This document shows positions 9,258 through 18,049 of a stretch of 44,831 nucleotides of DNA, piece by piece. Where the stretch lies: NCBI GenBank assembly GCA_947165105.1, contig CAMUZC010000005.1, forward strand, positions 1 to 44,831. Reading direction: 5' to 3'. Both the position numbers and the translations under genes were made by a program. How positions within the stretch are numbered: position 1 is the stretch's first letter; every line of letters starts with the position of its first letter. This DNA comes from an uncultured Lachnospiraceae bacterium. Lineage in GTDB: Bacteria > Bacillota_A > Clostridia > TANB77 > CAG-508. The notes beneath the pieces are model-generated. The model was not told the origin of the DNA. It ran no database searches and saw only the letters and a list, made by a program, of their open reading frames with translations.

Positions 9258-10337
9258 TTATTTTTCTAAAATTTCAAATCCTATGTCTAACGCATTTTGT
9301 AATATTTCTTCATCATCTGGATTTTCTTCCATTTTTTGCAAAATTTCTTTTACAAATAATCCTTTTAATGTATTTTCTTTAGATATTTTTTCTAAGTCAT
9401 AATTTAATTTTGTATAATCTTTTATTTTAATTATATTTGAATTTATAACTAATTTATTTAATTTATATAAATCAATTTCAAAATTTCTTCTTCCGACCAA
9501 AGAGATTTTATAATATTTATCATCTGAAAATTCAATTCCATTAATTACAGTAGCAAGTTCATCTAAATCTAACATTTCTGTTACGTCAATTTCTTTTACA
9601 ATGAATTCCTTACTGTCAACAGGTATGAACTCTAGTTCAATTTTGTCTTTTTCAATGTCACCAACTATCATTCCATGTTGTCCAAGTTCATCAAATCCTA
9701 AAGAAACTGTTGAACCTGGATACACAATTCTTTGATTTGGTTTTGTATTATAATCTATTTTGTGTATATGCCCTAATGCAACATAATCAAACCCTTTACT
9801 TTCAATCATTTTTTCAGACATAGGGTTATATGCATGTTCTAGTGTTTCAGAAGCATTCAAAGTTCCATGAGCCACTAGTATATTTAATTTATCTTTGTTT
9901 TTGATTTCCATACTTTCCATTTCATTATTTGTATAATAAAAATCGTCGAAACCATAACCATAAATATCCACATCTTCTTGTTCAAATACAGATAATTTTG
10001 CATCAAAAATATGAACGTTTTCGTTCCAATAGTATTTGTTATAAAAAGAATCTTTTAAATATGGATCATGATTTCCTGGTGAAATGAAAATCTGTGTATC
10101 AGGTATTTCTGTAAATAAATTATTGATATACTCGATTGTACTTAAACGAATATATTCATGTTCATAAAAATCCCCCGCAATAAATAAATAAGGGATTTTA
10201 TTTTCTTTTATATAATCTATAACTTTATTAAATGCTAATCTCTGGTCTAGTCTTCTTACATCGCCAAGATTTGCTTTATTTGTTAATGTTGTAAAAGATG
10301 TATCAAAATGCATATCTGCTATATGTACAAATTTCAT
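9258..10337 (-). CDS. yhaO: YhaO-like metallophosphoesterase (SbcD/Mre11-type nuclease)
   Basis: 359 residues. The calcineurin-like phosphoesterase motifs are in order: D8-x-H10 (ADMHFD), GDFYEH (D56), GNHDPY (N89-H90-D91), then VAHGT and GHIH near 165-195. These bind two metal ions for phosphodiester cleavage. The C-terminal third is a capping domain. Immediately upstream of the YhaN ATPase, so the pair forms a nuclease-ATPase complex for DNA repair or end processing. AGGAGAG precedes the ATG. The promoter region carries repeated GTTCG/CGAAC motifs. Confidence 0.87.
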   Translation of the reverse strand: MKFVHIADMHFDTSFTTLTNKANLGDVRRLDQRLAFNKVIDYIKENKIPYLFIAGDFYEHEYIRLSTIEYINNLFTEIPDTQIFISPGNHDPYLKDSFYNKYYWNENVHIFDAKLSVFEQEDVDIYGYGFDDFYYTNNEMESMEIKNKDKLNILVAHGTLNASETLEHAYNPMSEKMIESKGFDYVALGHIHKIDYNTKPNQRIVYPGSTVSLGFDELGQHGMIVGDIEKDKIELEFIPVDSKEFIVKEIDVTEMLDLDELATVINGIEFSDDKYYKISLVGRRNFEIDLYKLNKLVINSNIIKIKDYTKLNYDLEKISKENTLKGLFVKEILQKMEENPDDEEILQNALDIGFEILEK

Positions 10338-10352
10338 ATCATACTCTCCTTT

Positions 10353-10414
10353 TAACGTTCGTTACCTTTCAGTTATACCATAAAATGATGTTGTTCGTCA
10401 ACAGATTTTCGAAC
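10353..10414 (-). promoter_or_regulatory. Promoter of yhaO-yhaN with flanking GTTCG/CGAAC dyads
   Basis: Minus strand TTGACG (10396-10401), 18 bases, TATAAC (10372-10377). GTTCG at 10393-10397 and CGAAC at 10410-10414 form a dyad around the -35. A second near-palindrome, TAACGTTCGTTA (10353-10364), lies between the -10 and the SD. The promoter is solid; an operator role for the dyads is inference. Confidence 0.6.
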
Positions 10415-10436
10415 TCCTGTTTTAATTTTTTTAAAT

Positions 10437-10468
10437 AAAAAAACCTTTAGTTTTAATCAACTAAAGGT
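10437..10468 (-). terminator. Terminator of the VirD4/TraG operon
   Basis: Stem 10443-10452 with 59-68 of the same block (ACCTTTAGTT/AACTAAAGGT, 10 bp, loop of 6), then seven T on the minus strand. The last codons and stop of the TraG gene lie in the loop and the 5' arm. Confidence 0.8.
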
Positions 10469-12376
10469 CCGAATAACTCATCAAATTTTGCTTCTAATTC
10501 TTGTTGAATATCTAAATCTGATGGTCCACTTTCCTCAACAATAGGCATTGGGAAATCATCGTTATCATTTTCTATTTCTTCGTCAAATAAATCGTCTAAA
10601 GACTCAACTTTTAAATCGTTTCCACCTTTTGTAGATGTTTCTGTGTATGGATTGTTTGGATTGAATTTTCTCCATACTCCTCTATCACCTACATTGAAGT
10701 CATTATGGTCTAGTTTTACTTTGTTCATTTCTTTAATCATTGGTGTTTTAAAATACCAGAATTTATGAGCTTTTATAGGTTTTAAACCTTTCTCAAAAAT
10801 AATACATAAGTCATTATCCATTCTTCTTAATTCATCCGGTGTCATCAACGCTCTTGCCATTATTTGTTCAGATTCGCTTTTTCCTGTTTTCTTTCCAGAT
10901 TTATCTCTGTTAATTGAGTCGCTCTTTCTTTTAATTGTTTTTTCTCCAAGTTCTTTTGAGAAATATTCAACTGTTTTGAATGAGTTACTTCCTAAGAAAA
11001 CGTGTGTATCACAGTTACCAACTATTGTTTCGTGTGATTTTTCATATATGGCTTCTAACTGATCTAAGTTTTGTAAAATAACACTAAATGATATTTTTCT
11101 ACTTCTTGATGTTGAAATTTTCTTATCGAAATCAGGAATTTTACCTATGTTTGCAAACTCGTCTAAGATAAAGAAACAAGGTACTTTTAATTTTCCTCCA
11201 TTTTTATCAGCATGGTCATATAGTTGTTGAATTAATTGTGAGAAAAATATTGTTAATAAGAAATCATATGCTGTATGTGTATCTGATGAAATAACATATA
11301 AAGCAGTTTTCTCATTTGCAATTTCTTCAAAATTGATTGTATCTGTTGATGTTACTTCTGCTATTTCTCTTGAATCAAATTTACCTAATTTTGATTGTAA
11401 TGAACTTAGGATTGATCCATATGTTTTTTCTGGTGCAATTTCTATAGATTTATAATACATTCTAGCTGGATGATCATATGGTAGTTCACTCATCATTTCT
11501 GTTAATAAGTTACTTCCTCCATGATTGTTTGCAGCTCTTACCATTTCAGCACAACTTGCTAAGTTTTGTTCCTCTGGTGGACGTTTTGCTAATAAGTAAT
11601 AAATTAATGATTTTAATAACATTTCAGCCATATCGTCCCAATATGGATCTGAAGAACCACCTTCAGACTTTTGTCCTTTTACAACTGTGTTTGCAATAAC
11701 GTCTACGTCTAATTCGCTATTTACATGGGCTAATGGGTTATATCCATCACTATTTGCTGGATTAACTAAGTTTAAAACTTTAATATTATATCCATGTGAT
11801 TTTAAATACCCTGATGTATCGTCATACAATTCCCCTTTTGGATCTGTAAAAACGTATGAACCAAGCATTTGATATGCATTTGGTTTAGAGTAAGTTGCTG
11901 ACTTACCAGCACCAGATCCGTCCAACAATTAGAACGTTTACGTTACCTGTTTTATCTATTGGTAAATAGTTGTCTTTAGCTAATATTAAGCCTTTTTTCT
12001 TACTTAAAATTCTATATTGTTCACCTGGGGCACACCAGTCACTTGAACCATGTTCTATTGAATCATATGTACTCTTTGGTAGTGTTTTTGATATTCCCAT
12101 GCAAACTATAATTATATAGAAAATTGAAAAATATTCTACCCCTTTAATGAAGTCTCCGATATATCTTTCACCAAATATAAATGTTATAGGAAATTTTAAA
12201 AAAGCATCTACATATCCTTGTAGGACTTCTTGAATTATATTGCCACCTCTTGAATATGTTTCAGTTGCAATATATGTCATAGGCGCAACAAATAGTATGA
12301 CCATAACTAGCCATACTATTATATAAACAAGAATATTCTTTTTTAACCTCTCCATGAAACTTTTAAATTTATTCAT
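10453..12376 (-). pseudogene. VirD4/TraG-type coupling ATPase, frameshifted inside Walker A
   Basis: The upstream frame (12376 to 11903, 157 residues) has two membrane helices (about 15-38 and 80-97) and ends NVNVLIVG followed by missense residues and a stop. The downstream frame (to 10453) picks up at GSGAGKSATYSKPNAY and runs through FTDPKGELY, Walker B FFILDEFANIGK and the C-terminal TraG region. Dropping the extra base at 11920 (GGACGGA) rebuilds VGGSGAGKS, giving about 640 residues, the usual size of a type IV coupling protein. Such proteins pump DNA or protein substrates into a type IV secretion channel. With the shift the ATPase cannot be made in one piece unless the ribosome slips. 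Third gene of an operon with two unknown proteins; no relaxase or VirB4 lies nearby. Confidence 0.85.
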
Positions 12377-12425
12377 ATAAAGTTCCCTCTTTTCTCATAT
12401 GTTATCAACTGTATTATAGCAATAA

Positions 12426-12737
12426 TTATTTTTCTTGTTCGTTTGCTTTATCGATAGCTTTTTTGATTTTTGATGTGTTTAAATTCTTTCCTGTTTTTTC
12501 ATCGATTCTTGCTACAATATTTCCGTTTTCATCAAAAGTTTTTGTGTATGATTTTACTGGAATAGCTAATTCAGTCATTTGTTCAGTATATGTTTTAGCA
12601 TATTCTGGATCCATTTTTAATGTATATTCCTTATCGTTTAATACTGCACTGAATGGCCCCATTACTAATTTAATTTTTTCAACTTCCTTTTCAAATGAAG
12701 TTAATTTTTTTGATGAATTTGCACTTGCATTACTCAT
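12426..12737 (-). CDS. Unknown small soluble protein in the TraG operon
   Basis: 103 residues, no signal peptide or membrane helix, rich in Lys and Glu. A predicted amphipathic N-terminal helix (about 10-30) is followed by a segment with alternating polar and hydrophobic residues that looks beta-rich (about 38-85) and a charged helical tail. I do not recognise the family. It sits between the 173-residue unknown protein and the frameshifted VirD4-like gene, downstream of the consensus promoter at 13367-13395, with an AGGAGAGGAG ribosome site. By position it may be a T4SS accessory factor or substrate; this is contextual only. Confidence 0.7.
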   Translation of the reverse strand: MSNASANSSKKLTSFEKEVEKIKLVMGPFSAVLNDKEYTLKMDPEYAKTYTEQMTELAIPVKSYTKTFDENGNIVARIDEKTGKNLNTSKIKKAIDKANEQEK

Positions 12738-12760
12738 CGCAATTCTCCTCTCCTTTTTAT

Positions 12761-12779
12761 TTTAGATTCATAATCTAAA
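12761..12779 (-). other. Intercistronic stem-loop
   Basis: TTTAGATT (12761-12768) and AATCTAAA (12772-12779) form a perfect 8-bp hairpin right after the stop of the 173-residue gene. The minus strand continues with A rather than T, so it is not a canonical terminator; it may set differential stability within the operon. Confidence 0.45.
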
Positions 12780-13301
12780 TTATTTGTCTTCTCTAATTTC
12801 AAAAGCAAAATATGGTTTTTGTGGTTCTAACATAATTTTACCTTTGACTTCATTTGTATCTTTATCAAAAAATAATGTTGGTTTTACTTCTTCTGCTGTT
12901 ACAGGATCAATTATGGAAATTGGTCTCTGTAAGTTTGGTGTATATTTAAATTCTTTAAACACTTTTTCATTTTCAGAATAAAGTGTATCAAATTTTACTG
13001 GCATAGGCTTTTTTGAAATCTTTAATTTATCATCTTGTAATACACCCATGTTAACAACAACTTTGTTATTAGCAAATGATAATATAACTAGATGATTTCC
13101 TTCTTCTTTTGGATTATCGACAAAGAAAGTCTTTCTTGATGCATCTTGTCTTAATTCTTCTGCAAATTCCAATCTTTCAATTGTGAATTTTGGTGCACCA
13201 TTTAAAACCTCTTTTTTGTTTGTTTTATTTACTTGATATATTACTGTATTAACATTTTTTGGATCTGTAATACTAAAATGCTTACCTTGTAAGCTTTCCA
13301 T
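12780..13301 (-). CDS. Unknown 173-residue protein, first gene of the TraG operon
   Basis: 173 residues without signal peptide or membrane helix. Hydrophobic and charged residues alternate, suggesting a mainly beta fold (for example HLVILSFANNKVVVNMGVL at about 89-107 and PYFAFEIRE at the end). I do not recognise it. It directly follows a perfect consensus promoter and a leader with a small hairpin, and is followed by the 103-residue gene and the VirD4-like ATPase. The strong promoter suggests a protein needed in quantity, such as a structural component or cargo, but this is inference. Confidence 0.72.
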   Translation of the reverse strand: MESLQGKHFSITDPKNVNTVIYQVNKTNKKEVLNGAPKFTIERLEFAEELRQDASRKTFFVDNPKEEGNHLVILSFANNKVVVNMGVLQDDKLKISKKPMPVKFDTLYSENEKVFKEFKYTPNLQRPISIIDPVTAEEVKPTLFFDKDTNEVKGKIMLEPQKPYFAFEIREDK

Positions 13302-13366
13302 ATACCCTACACCCCTCTCCTATGAAACCTAAATCATAGTTAATCTTTTGTATAAATACACTTATA

Positions 13367-13395
13367 ATTATACACTTTTTTTCCAGCATTGTCAA
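13367..13395 (-). promoter_or_regulatory. Perfect consensus promoter of the VirD4/TraG operon
   Basis: Minus strand TTGACA (13390-13395), exactly 17 bases, TATAAT (13367-13372): both hexamers match the sigma-A consensus. AAGTGTAT occurs twice around the -10, and the leader (about 60 nt) contains a CTATGA/TCATAG hairpin. Confidence 0.85.
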
Positions 13396-13418
13396 CGTTT
13401 TTATGTGAACTTTTTAAA

Positions 13419-13449
13419 CAAAAAGACAACAGTTCAAAACTGCTGTCTT
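13419..13449 (-). terminator. Terminator of the DnaJ-like gene
   Basis: AAGACAACAGTT (13423-13434) pairs with AACTGCTGTCTT (13438-13449) with one mismatch, followed on the minus strand by a T run. It isolates the dnaJ-like gene from the TraG operon promoter. Confidence 0.75.
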
Positions 13450-13456
13450 AATTATT

Positions 13457-14371
13457 TTATTTTGCACTCATTGTTCTAGGTTCAAAATGTGAAACTTGGC
13501 TTAAATCTTTGAATAATTCAGTCTCTTTCTCAGTCATATCAGTAGGGACCATTATTTTAACTTCTGCAACTAAATCTCCTCTGCTTCCTTTTCCATCTTT
13601 ATAACCTTTTCCGTTTATTCTTATTAATTCACCACTTTGAGTACCTTTTGGAACAATTACATTAACTTCTTCATCAATTGATGAACAACTTGCTTTAGTT
13701 CCCAAAGCTGCTTCCCATGGTGTAATTGGTAGATATTTATATAAATCATATCCTATTAATTTAAATTTATCGTCATCTTGAATATTGATTTTGATAAATA
13801 AATCTCCATTTTTTCCACCATTTTCGCCTTTTTTACCTTGTCCAATTAATCTGATTTTTTCATGATTTTGAATTCCTGCAGGTATTTTTACATCAAAACT
13901 TCTCATTGTTCCATTAACTGTTCTTAAAGATATTTTTTTATCTAATCCGTAAAAAGCTTCGTTAATAGAAATGTTTATTTCAGTGTCGATATTCTCACCT
14001 TTTATAGGATTTTTGGCATTTTTTGATGTTGCTGTTTTGGCTTCCATTTTTTTATTATCTAAAGTTCCAAAAAATATGTTGAAAAAATCTCCAACAATAG
14101 ATGTCTTTACTCTTGTATTATCTTCAACTTTTGCTTTTTTCTTTCCTACATAATTATTCCACATTCTGTCATATCTTTTTCTAGCATTCGCTTCAGATAA
14201 AACTCTGTACGCTTCGTTTATATCTTTAAATCTTTCTTCAGCATTTCTATTTCCAACATTAACATCAGGGTGATATTTCTTTGCTTGTTCTCTATATGCA
14301 ACTTTTATTTCTTCAGCTGTTACTTTATTGGTTTCTAAATTTAATATTTTATAATAATCTTTAAAAATCAT
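13457..14371 (-). CDS. DnaJ-like co-chaperone without zinc finger (CbpA-type)
   Basis: 304 residues from ATG at 14371; AGGGGG lies 8 bases upstream, better placed than for an in-frame ATG nine codons earlier. A J domain (about 1-65) has H34-P35-D36, which stimulates DnaK ATPase. A short linker leads directly into two DnaJ C-terminal beta domains (about 120-290, with DVKIPAGIQNHEKIRLIGQG and IVPKGTQSGELIRINGKG). The Cys-rich zinc domain of true DnaJ and the Gly/Phe linker are missing, as in CbpA-type proteins. It has its own promoter (14407-14434) overlapping the end of ddl. Confidence 0.88.
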   Translation of the reverse strand: MIFKDYYKILNLETNKVTAEEIKVAYREQAKKYHPDVNVGNRNAEERFKDINEAYRVLSEANARKRYDRMWNNYVGKKKAKVEDNTRVKTSIVGDFFNIFFGTLDNKKMEAKTATSKNAKNPIKGENIDTEINISINEAFYGLDKKISLRTVNGTMRSFDVKIPAGIQNHEKIRLIGQGKKGENGGKNGDLFIKINIQDDDKFKLIGYDLYKYLPITPWEAALGTKASCSSIDEEVNVIVPKGTQSGELIRINGKGYKDGKGSRGDLVAEVKIMVPTDMTEKETELFKDLSQVSHFEPRTMSAK

Positions 14372-14406
14372 TGAACGTCCCCCTAATTTTTTCATCATTT
14401 GGCAGT

Positions 14407-14434
14407 ATTATATCATACTTTTTTCATTTTGTAA
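14407..14434 (-). promoter_or_regulatory. Promoter of the DnaJ-like gene
   Basis: Minus strand TTACAA (14429-14434), 16 bases, TATAAT (14407-14412) with an extended TGA before the -10. Confidence 0.55.
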
Positions 14435-14435
14435 T

Positions 14436-15503
14436 CTATTTTTTGAAATTATATGCATTTTTTATTAGTTCATCTAATAATTCTGAATATGTTTTTCCAC
14501 ATTCTCCCCACAATTGTGGATACATACTTATTGTTGTAAATCCTGGCATTGTATTTATTTCATTTAAATATATTTTGTTTGTTTCTCTTTCAACAAAGAA
14601 ATCTACTCTAGATAATCCCTTTCCATCAACCGCTTTGAATGCTTTTATTGCAGTTTTTCTAATGCTTTCTGAAATTTCTTTATCTAATTCAGCAGGTATT
14701 ACAACTCTTGATTCTGAGTTTTTATATTTTGCATCAAAACTATAAAAGTCTTCTGCTGGAAGAATTTCTCCAACGCATGATGCATCTACTTCTTCATTTC
14801 CAATTACAGCACATTCAACTTCACGGCCATTAATATTTTCTTCAACTAAAATTTTATTATCAAATTTACTTGCATATTCTATTGCATCTTTTAACTCATC
14901 GATTGTTTTAGCTTTATTAATTCCAACTGAAGAGCCTGAATTTGATGGTTTAACAAACGCTGGTAATCCAACAACTTTTTCAACTTCTCTAGCTGTTTCA
15001 TCTAAATCTAAAACTTTTTCATTAAATTGTTCATCTACTAAAACATATTTATCATTGAATTTTCTTACATAAACATATTTCGCTTGATTGATTCCTGCTT
15101 TTTCTAAAATAATTTTTGTATATACTTTATCCATACATACACATGAGCCTAAAACTCTACATCCAACATATGGAACTTTTAATAATTCAAATAAACCTTG
15201 AATTGTTCCATCTTCCCCATATAAGCCATGTAAAACAGGAAATACAACGTCCATATCTTTTAGTGCTTCCATAGGATTCTCTAATTTCTTTAATTCTGTT
15301 GGTTGTTCTCCAACTTTTAAAATTTCTATTTCATTTAAATCTTTTTCATAATTATACCATTCACCATTTTCATCTATGTATATTGGTGTAATATCATATT
15401 TTTCCTTATTCAAGTTTTTCAAAACAGAACTTCCTGAAACTATTGATATATCATGTTCTGTTGACATACCTCCAAAAATAACGCCTAATTTTAGCTTTTC
15501 CAT
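14436..15503 (-). CDS. ddl: D-alanine--D-alanine ligase
   Basis: 355 residues from ATG at 15503; an in-frame GTG at 15512 is only about two bases from the AGGA and is less likely. An ATP-grasp enzyme that joins two D-Ala for peptidoglycan precursors. Seen: the N-terminal VIFGGMSTEHDISIVSG, the substrate loop FPVLHGLYGEDGTIQG, the lid PAFVKPSNSGSSVGI and the metal-binding end FFVERETNKIYLNEINTMPG. The product feeds MurF, encoded 21 bases upstream in the same operon. The active-site Tyr in LYGEDG favours D-Ala-D-Ala over D-lactate products. Confidence 0.95.
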   Translation of the reverse strand: MEKLKLGVIFGGMSTEHDISIVSGSSVLKNLNKEKYDITPIYIDENGEWYNYEKDLNEIEILKVGEQPTELKKLENPMEALKDMDVVFPVLHGLYGEDGTIQGLFELLKVPYVGCRVLGSCVCMDKVYTKIILEKAGINQAKYVYVRKFNDKYVLVDEQFNEKVLDLDETAREVEKVVGLPAFVKPSNSGSSVGINKAKTIDELKDAIEYASKFDNKILVEENINGREVECAVIGNEEVDASCVGEILPAEDFYSFDAKYKNSESRVVIPAELDKEISESIRKTAIKAFKAVDGKGLSRVDFFVERETNKIYLNEINTMPGFTTISMYPQLWGECGKTYSELLDELIKNAYNFKK

Positions 15504-15524
15504 TTTTATCACTTTCCTTTATTT

Positions 15525-16916
15525 TTATTTTTTTATAATACCTTCAACAATTTCTTTGAATTTCATACCATTTGAAGCTTTAATTAAAATTGTATCACCT
15601 GATTTTTTTAATTCATTTATTTTAGTGATTGCTGATTGATTATTATCGAATGAGTATACTTCTATTCCATCATCTGCTTGTTTTGCAGCATTTGCAATAA
15701 CTTTACCCATTTCTCCAACAGTAATTAAAATATCAATTTTATTTTTTGCTACTTCTTCGCCTACTTTAGCATGCAATTCATTTGAAAAATCTCCTAATTC
15801 AAGCATATCTCCTAAAATTGCAATTTTTCTTGTTGAATTTGTTTTTGCTAAATATTCAATAGAAGCTTTCATTGAATCAAAATTTGCATTATAGCAATCA
15901 TTTACTACAGTTATTTCATTTTCTAGTTTTATTAATTCCATTCTACTTTTTGTAAGTTCGAAATTAGCAATTCCATTTTTTATTTTTTCAATTGGAATAT
16001 TTAATTGCTCACCTACCGCAATAGCTGATAGTGCATTATAAACAAAATGCATTCCACCAACTGGAACCATTATTTTTTCATTATTATCTATTTGGCTTTC
16101 CAAACTAAATTCACTTGAATTTTCATTAAGTTTTATATCGCTTGCTTTAAAATCACTTGTATTTTCAATTCCGTATGTAACAATTTTAACATTACCGTTA
16201 TACTCAGTTTTCCAAGCATTTAGCATATCATTATCATTGTTGATAATTAATGTTCCATTTTCTTTCAATCCATTTAAAATTTCCAACTTGGCTTTTAAAA
16301 TGTTTTCTCTTGATCCTAAATTTCCAATATGAGCTGTTCCAACATTTGTAATTACTGCAATATCTGGCTGAGCAATTTTTGAAAGCACAGTTAATTCACC
16401 AGCATTGCTCATTCCCATTTCTACAACAAGTGCTTCGTGTTCTTTTAGACTTAATATTGTAAGTGGAACGCCAATATGATTGTTTAAATTTCCTTGTGTT
16501 TTTAATACCTTATATTGTTCTCCAACTACACTTGCAATTATGTCTTTTGTACTTGTTTTTCCAACACTACCTGTTATTGCAACTACTGGTATATTGTATA
16601 AACTTCTTTTAAATTTTGCAATTTCTTGTAAAGCTTTTATAGTATCATCAACAATAATTATTGATTTATTTTTATATTTTTCGATTGTTTCTTTATCAAT
16701 CTCTATGCCTTGCAATATACACGCTTTTGCACCTTTTTCAAACGCGTCTAAATATAAAGTGTTTCCATCAAAATTTTCACCTTTTATTCCTACATAAACG
16801 TCATTTTCTTGAATTGTTCTTGTATCTTTTGAAAAATCTATGCAAACATCTTCTTCATTTCCACAAATTAGTTTTCCATTACAAACTTTTATTATATCTT
16901 TTATTTTTACGTACAT
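15525..16916 (-). CDS. murF: UDP-N-acetylmuramoyl-tripeptide--D-alanyl-D-alanine ligase
   Basis: 463 residues, the normal length. A Mur ligase N-terminal domain (about 1-85), a central ATPase domain with the P-loop GSVGKT (116-121) and the nucleotide and metal segment VVEMGMSNAGEL, and a C-terminal domain carrying DCYNANFDSMKAS and ILGDMLELGDFS. It attaches the D-Ala-D-Ala dipeptide made by Ddl to the muramoyl tripeptide, the last cytoplasmic step of the stem. GGGAGG precedes the ATG. Transcribed with ddl from a likely promoter at 16953-16981. Confidence 0.96.
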   Translation of the reverse strand: MYVKIKDIIKVCNGKLICGNEEDVCIDFSKDTRTIQENDVYVGIKGENFDGNTLYLDAFEKGAKACILQGIEIDKETIEKYKNKSIIIVDDTIKALQEIAKFKRSLYNIPVVAITGSVGKTSTKDIIASVVGEQYKVLKTQGNLNNHIGVPLTILSLKEHEALVVEMGMSNAGELTVLSKIAQPDIAVITNVGTAHIGNLGSRENILKAKLEILNGLKENGTLIINNDNDMLNAWKTEYNGNVKIVTYGIENTSDFKASDIKLNENSSEFSLESQIDNNEKIMVPVGGMHFVYNALSAIAVGEQLNIPIEKIKNGIANFELTKSRMELIKLENEITVVNDCYNANFDSMKASIEYLAKTNSTRKIAILGDMLELGDFSNELHAKVGEEVAKNKIDILITVGEMGKVIANAAKQADDGIEVYSFDNNQSAITKINELKKSGDTILIKASNGMKFKEIVEGIIKK

Positions 16917-16952
16917 TTAATAATCCTCCCATAGATTATATTCATCTTCTGT

Positions 16953-16981
16953 ATTCTATAACACAAACTTTAATAAATCAA
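16953..16981 (-). promoter_or_regulatory. Likely promoter of murF-ddl
   Basis: Minus strand TTGATT (16976-16981), 17 bases, TAGAAT (16953-16958). Confidence 0.5.
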
Positions 16982-17010
16982 TGCAATTAAGCGAATTTTA
17001 TCAAATTCAT

Positions 17011-17067
17011 AAAAAAATAGTTAAATTAAGATGTAAATAATTACATGCTTAATTTAACTATTTTTTT
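17011..17067. terminator. Long bidirectional terminator hairpin
   Basis: A 20-bp stem (17011-17030 with 17048-17067) extended by ATGTAA/TTACAT inside, with one bulged G, and A/T tracts at both ends; it ends the sortase-substrate gene. Confidence 0.85.
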
Positions 17068-17764
17068 ATTTTGTAATTTTTTGTATAAAATATATTAATC
17101 CTAATGTGATAAATGCAAATACTAAAATTGCAGCAACTATATATATTGCATTTGATTCTCCTGTTTGTGGAGATTTTATCTCAGATGTTGATATATATTG
17201 TTTTTCTGGTTCTTGTTCTGGTTCATTCTGCGCTGGTGGATTAACTTGTTCATCAGATTCTCCTGTTGATGTAAACTCAAGTTTAATTTGGCATTCTTTA
17301 CCTTGATATTCATTTCCAATATCTGCTGGTAATGCTGTTATAATTTTGTATTCTTGACTCTTTCTAGAATCTAAATTTAAAACAATTTTATTCATTTCAC
17401 TATATTTACCATCATATTCAATTTGTTCTGTTTGTTTACTTCCATTTCCTATTTTTATAACTTGAATATTTAATATATTTGATACATCTTCACCACTATC
17501 AGTTGTCGCTTTAAATTCAACCTTTACACTTTTTGGTCCCACATTTGATATATTAATTGTTGTTTCTTCCTTTTGGCCTGGTAACATATTATTAATACTC
17601 CATGTCATATCTGGAGTTTTTGATGTCATTTCAATCTTTTTTCCATCACAATTTACATCTAAATTAAATTTGGCTGCATATACTTTTGTATTAAAAAAAA
17701 CTAAGCTTATTAACAAAATTGTTACAACTGATATAAATTTTATTATTATATTTTTATTTTTCAT
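17066..17764 (-). CDS. Cell-wall-anchored surface protein with (S)PQTG sortase signal
   Basis: 232 residues from ATG at 17764, which follows AAAGGA at good distance; in-frame ATGs further up lack an SD. A signal peptide (about 1-30, ending VYA) is followed by a beta-rich Ig-like region (about 35-170) with SNVGPKSVKVEF and ALPADIGNEYQG, reminiscent of camelysin/TasA-like folds. A Pro/Glu/Gln spacer (about 175-190) precedes SPQTG (198-202), a hydrophobic helix and a basic tail. SPQTG resembles the (S/N/P)PxTG signals used by clostridial class B-type sortases rather than LPxTG. No sortase gene is in the window. Role unknown, perhaps adhesion or fibre. Confidence 0.8.
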   Translation of the reverse strand: MKNKNIIIKFISVVTILLISLVFFNTKVYAAKFNLDVNCDGKKIEMTSKTPDMTWSINNMLPGQKEETTINISNVGPKSVKVEFKATTDSGEDVSNILNIQVIKIGNGSKQTEQIEYDGKYSEMNKIVLNLDSRKSQEYKIITALPADIGNEYQGKECQIKLEFTSTGESDEQVNPPAQNEPEQEPEKQYISTSEIKSPQTGESNAIYIVAAILVFAFITLGLIYFIQKITK

Positions 17765-17841
17765 TTTATTTCCTTTCATTTTTATTTTTTTATTTATTAT
17801 AACCTTAATAAAAAATAGTTTCAAGTTTTTATTGATAAAAA

Positions 17842-17874
17842 AATAAAGTCCAATTAAATTAATTGGACTTTATT
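17842..17874 (-). terminator. Terminator of the spore-protein gene
   Basis: AATAAAGTCCAATT (17842-17855) with AATTGGACTTTATT (17861-17874): a perfect 14-bp stem and 5-base loop directly after the SASP stop codon. Confidence 0.8.
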
Positions 17875-17878
17875 AAAA

Positions 17879-18049
17879 TTATACTTTTCTATTAGCTATT
17901 TCAATTGCTTTTTTAACTATATTACCACAGTTTTTTGATGACACATTTTGCCATCCACCGTCTTGTTTTACTTGTTCATAAACTCCAAGTTCTTTTGCTA
18001 TTTCCACTTTTAAATCTTCAGACATTAGTCCGCTATTTCTTCTAGACAT
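17879..18049 (-). CDS. Alpha/beta-type small acid-soluble spore protein
   Basis: 56 residues read from ATG at 18049 after AGGGAGG. The sequence opens MSRRNSGLMSEDLKVEIAKE, has LGVYEQV and a central GGWQNVSS segment, and ends KKAIEIANRK, matching both conserved helices of alpha/beta SASPs. These proteins coat spore DNA, stiffen it into an A-like form and protect it from UV and heat. The GPR cleavage region (consensus near EIAKELGV) is present. It is direct evidence that this lineage forms endospores, and it sits beside ypeB, another spore gene. Short enough to be missed by automatic ORF calling. Confidence 0.93.
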   Translation of the reverse strand: MSRRNSGLMSEDLKVEIAKELGVYEQVKQDGGWQNVSSKNCGNIVKKAIEIANRKV

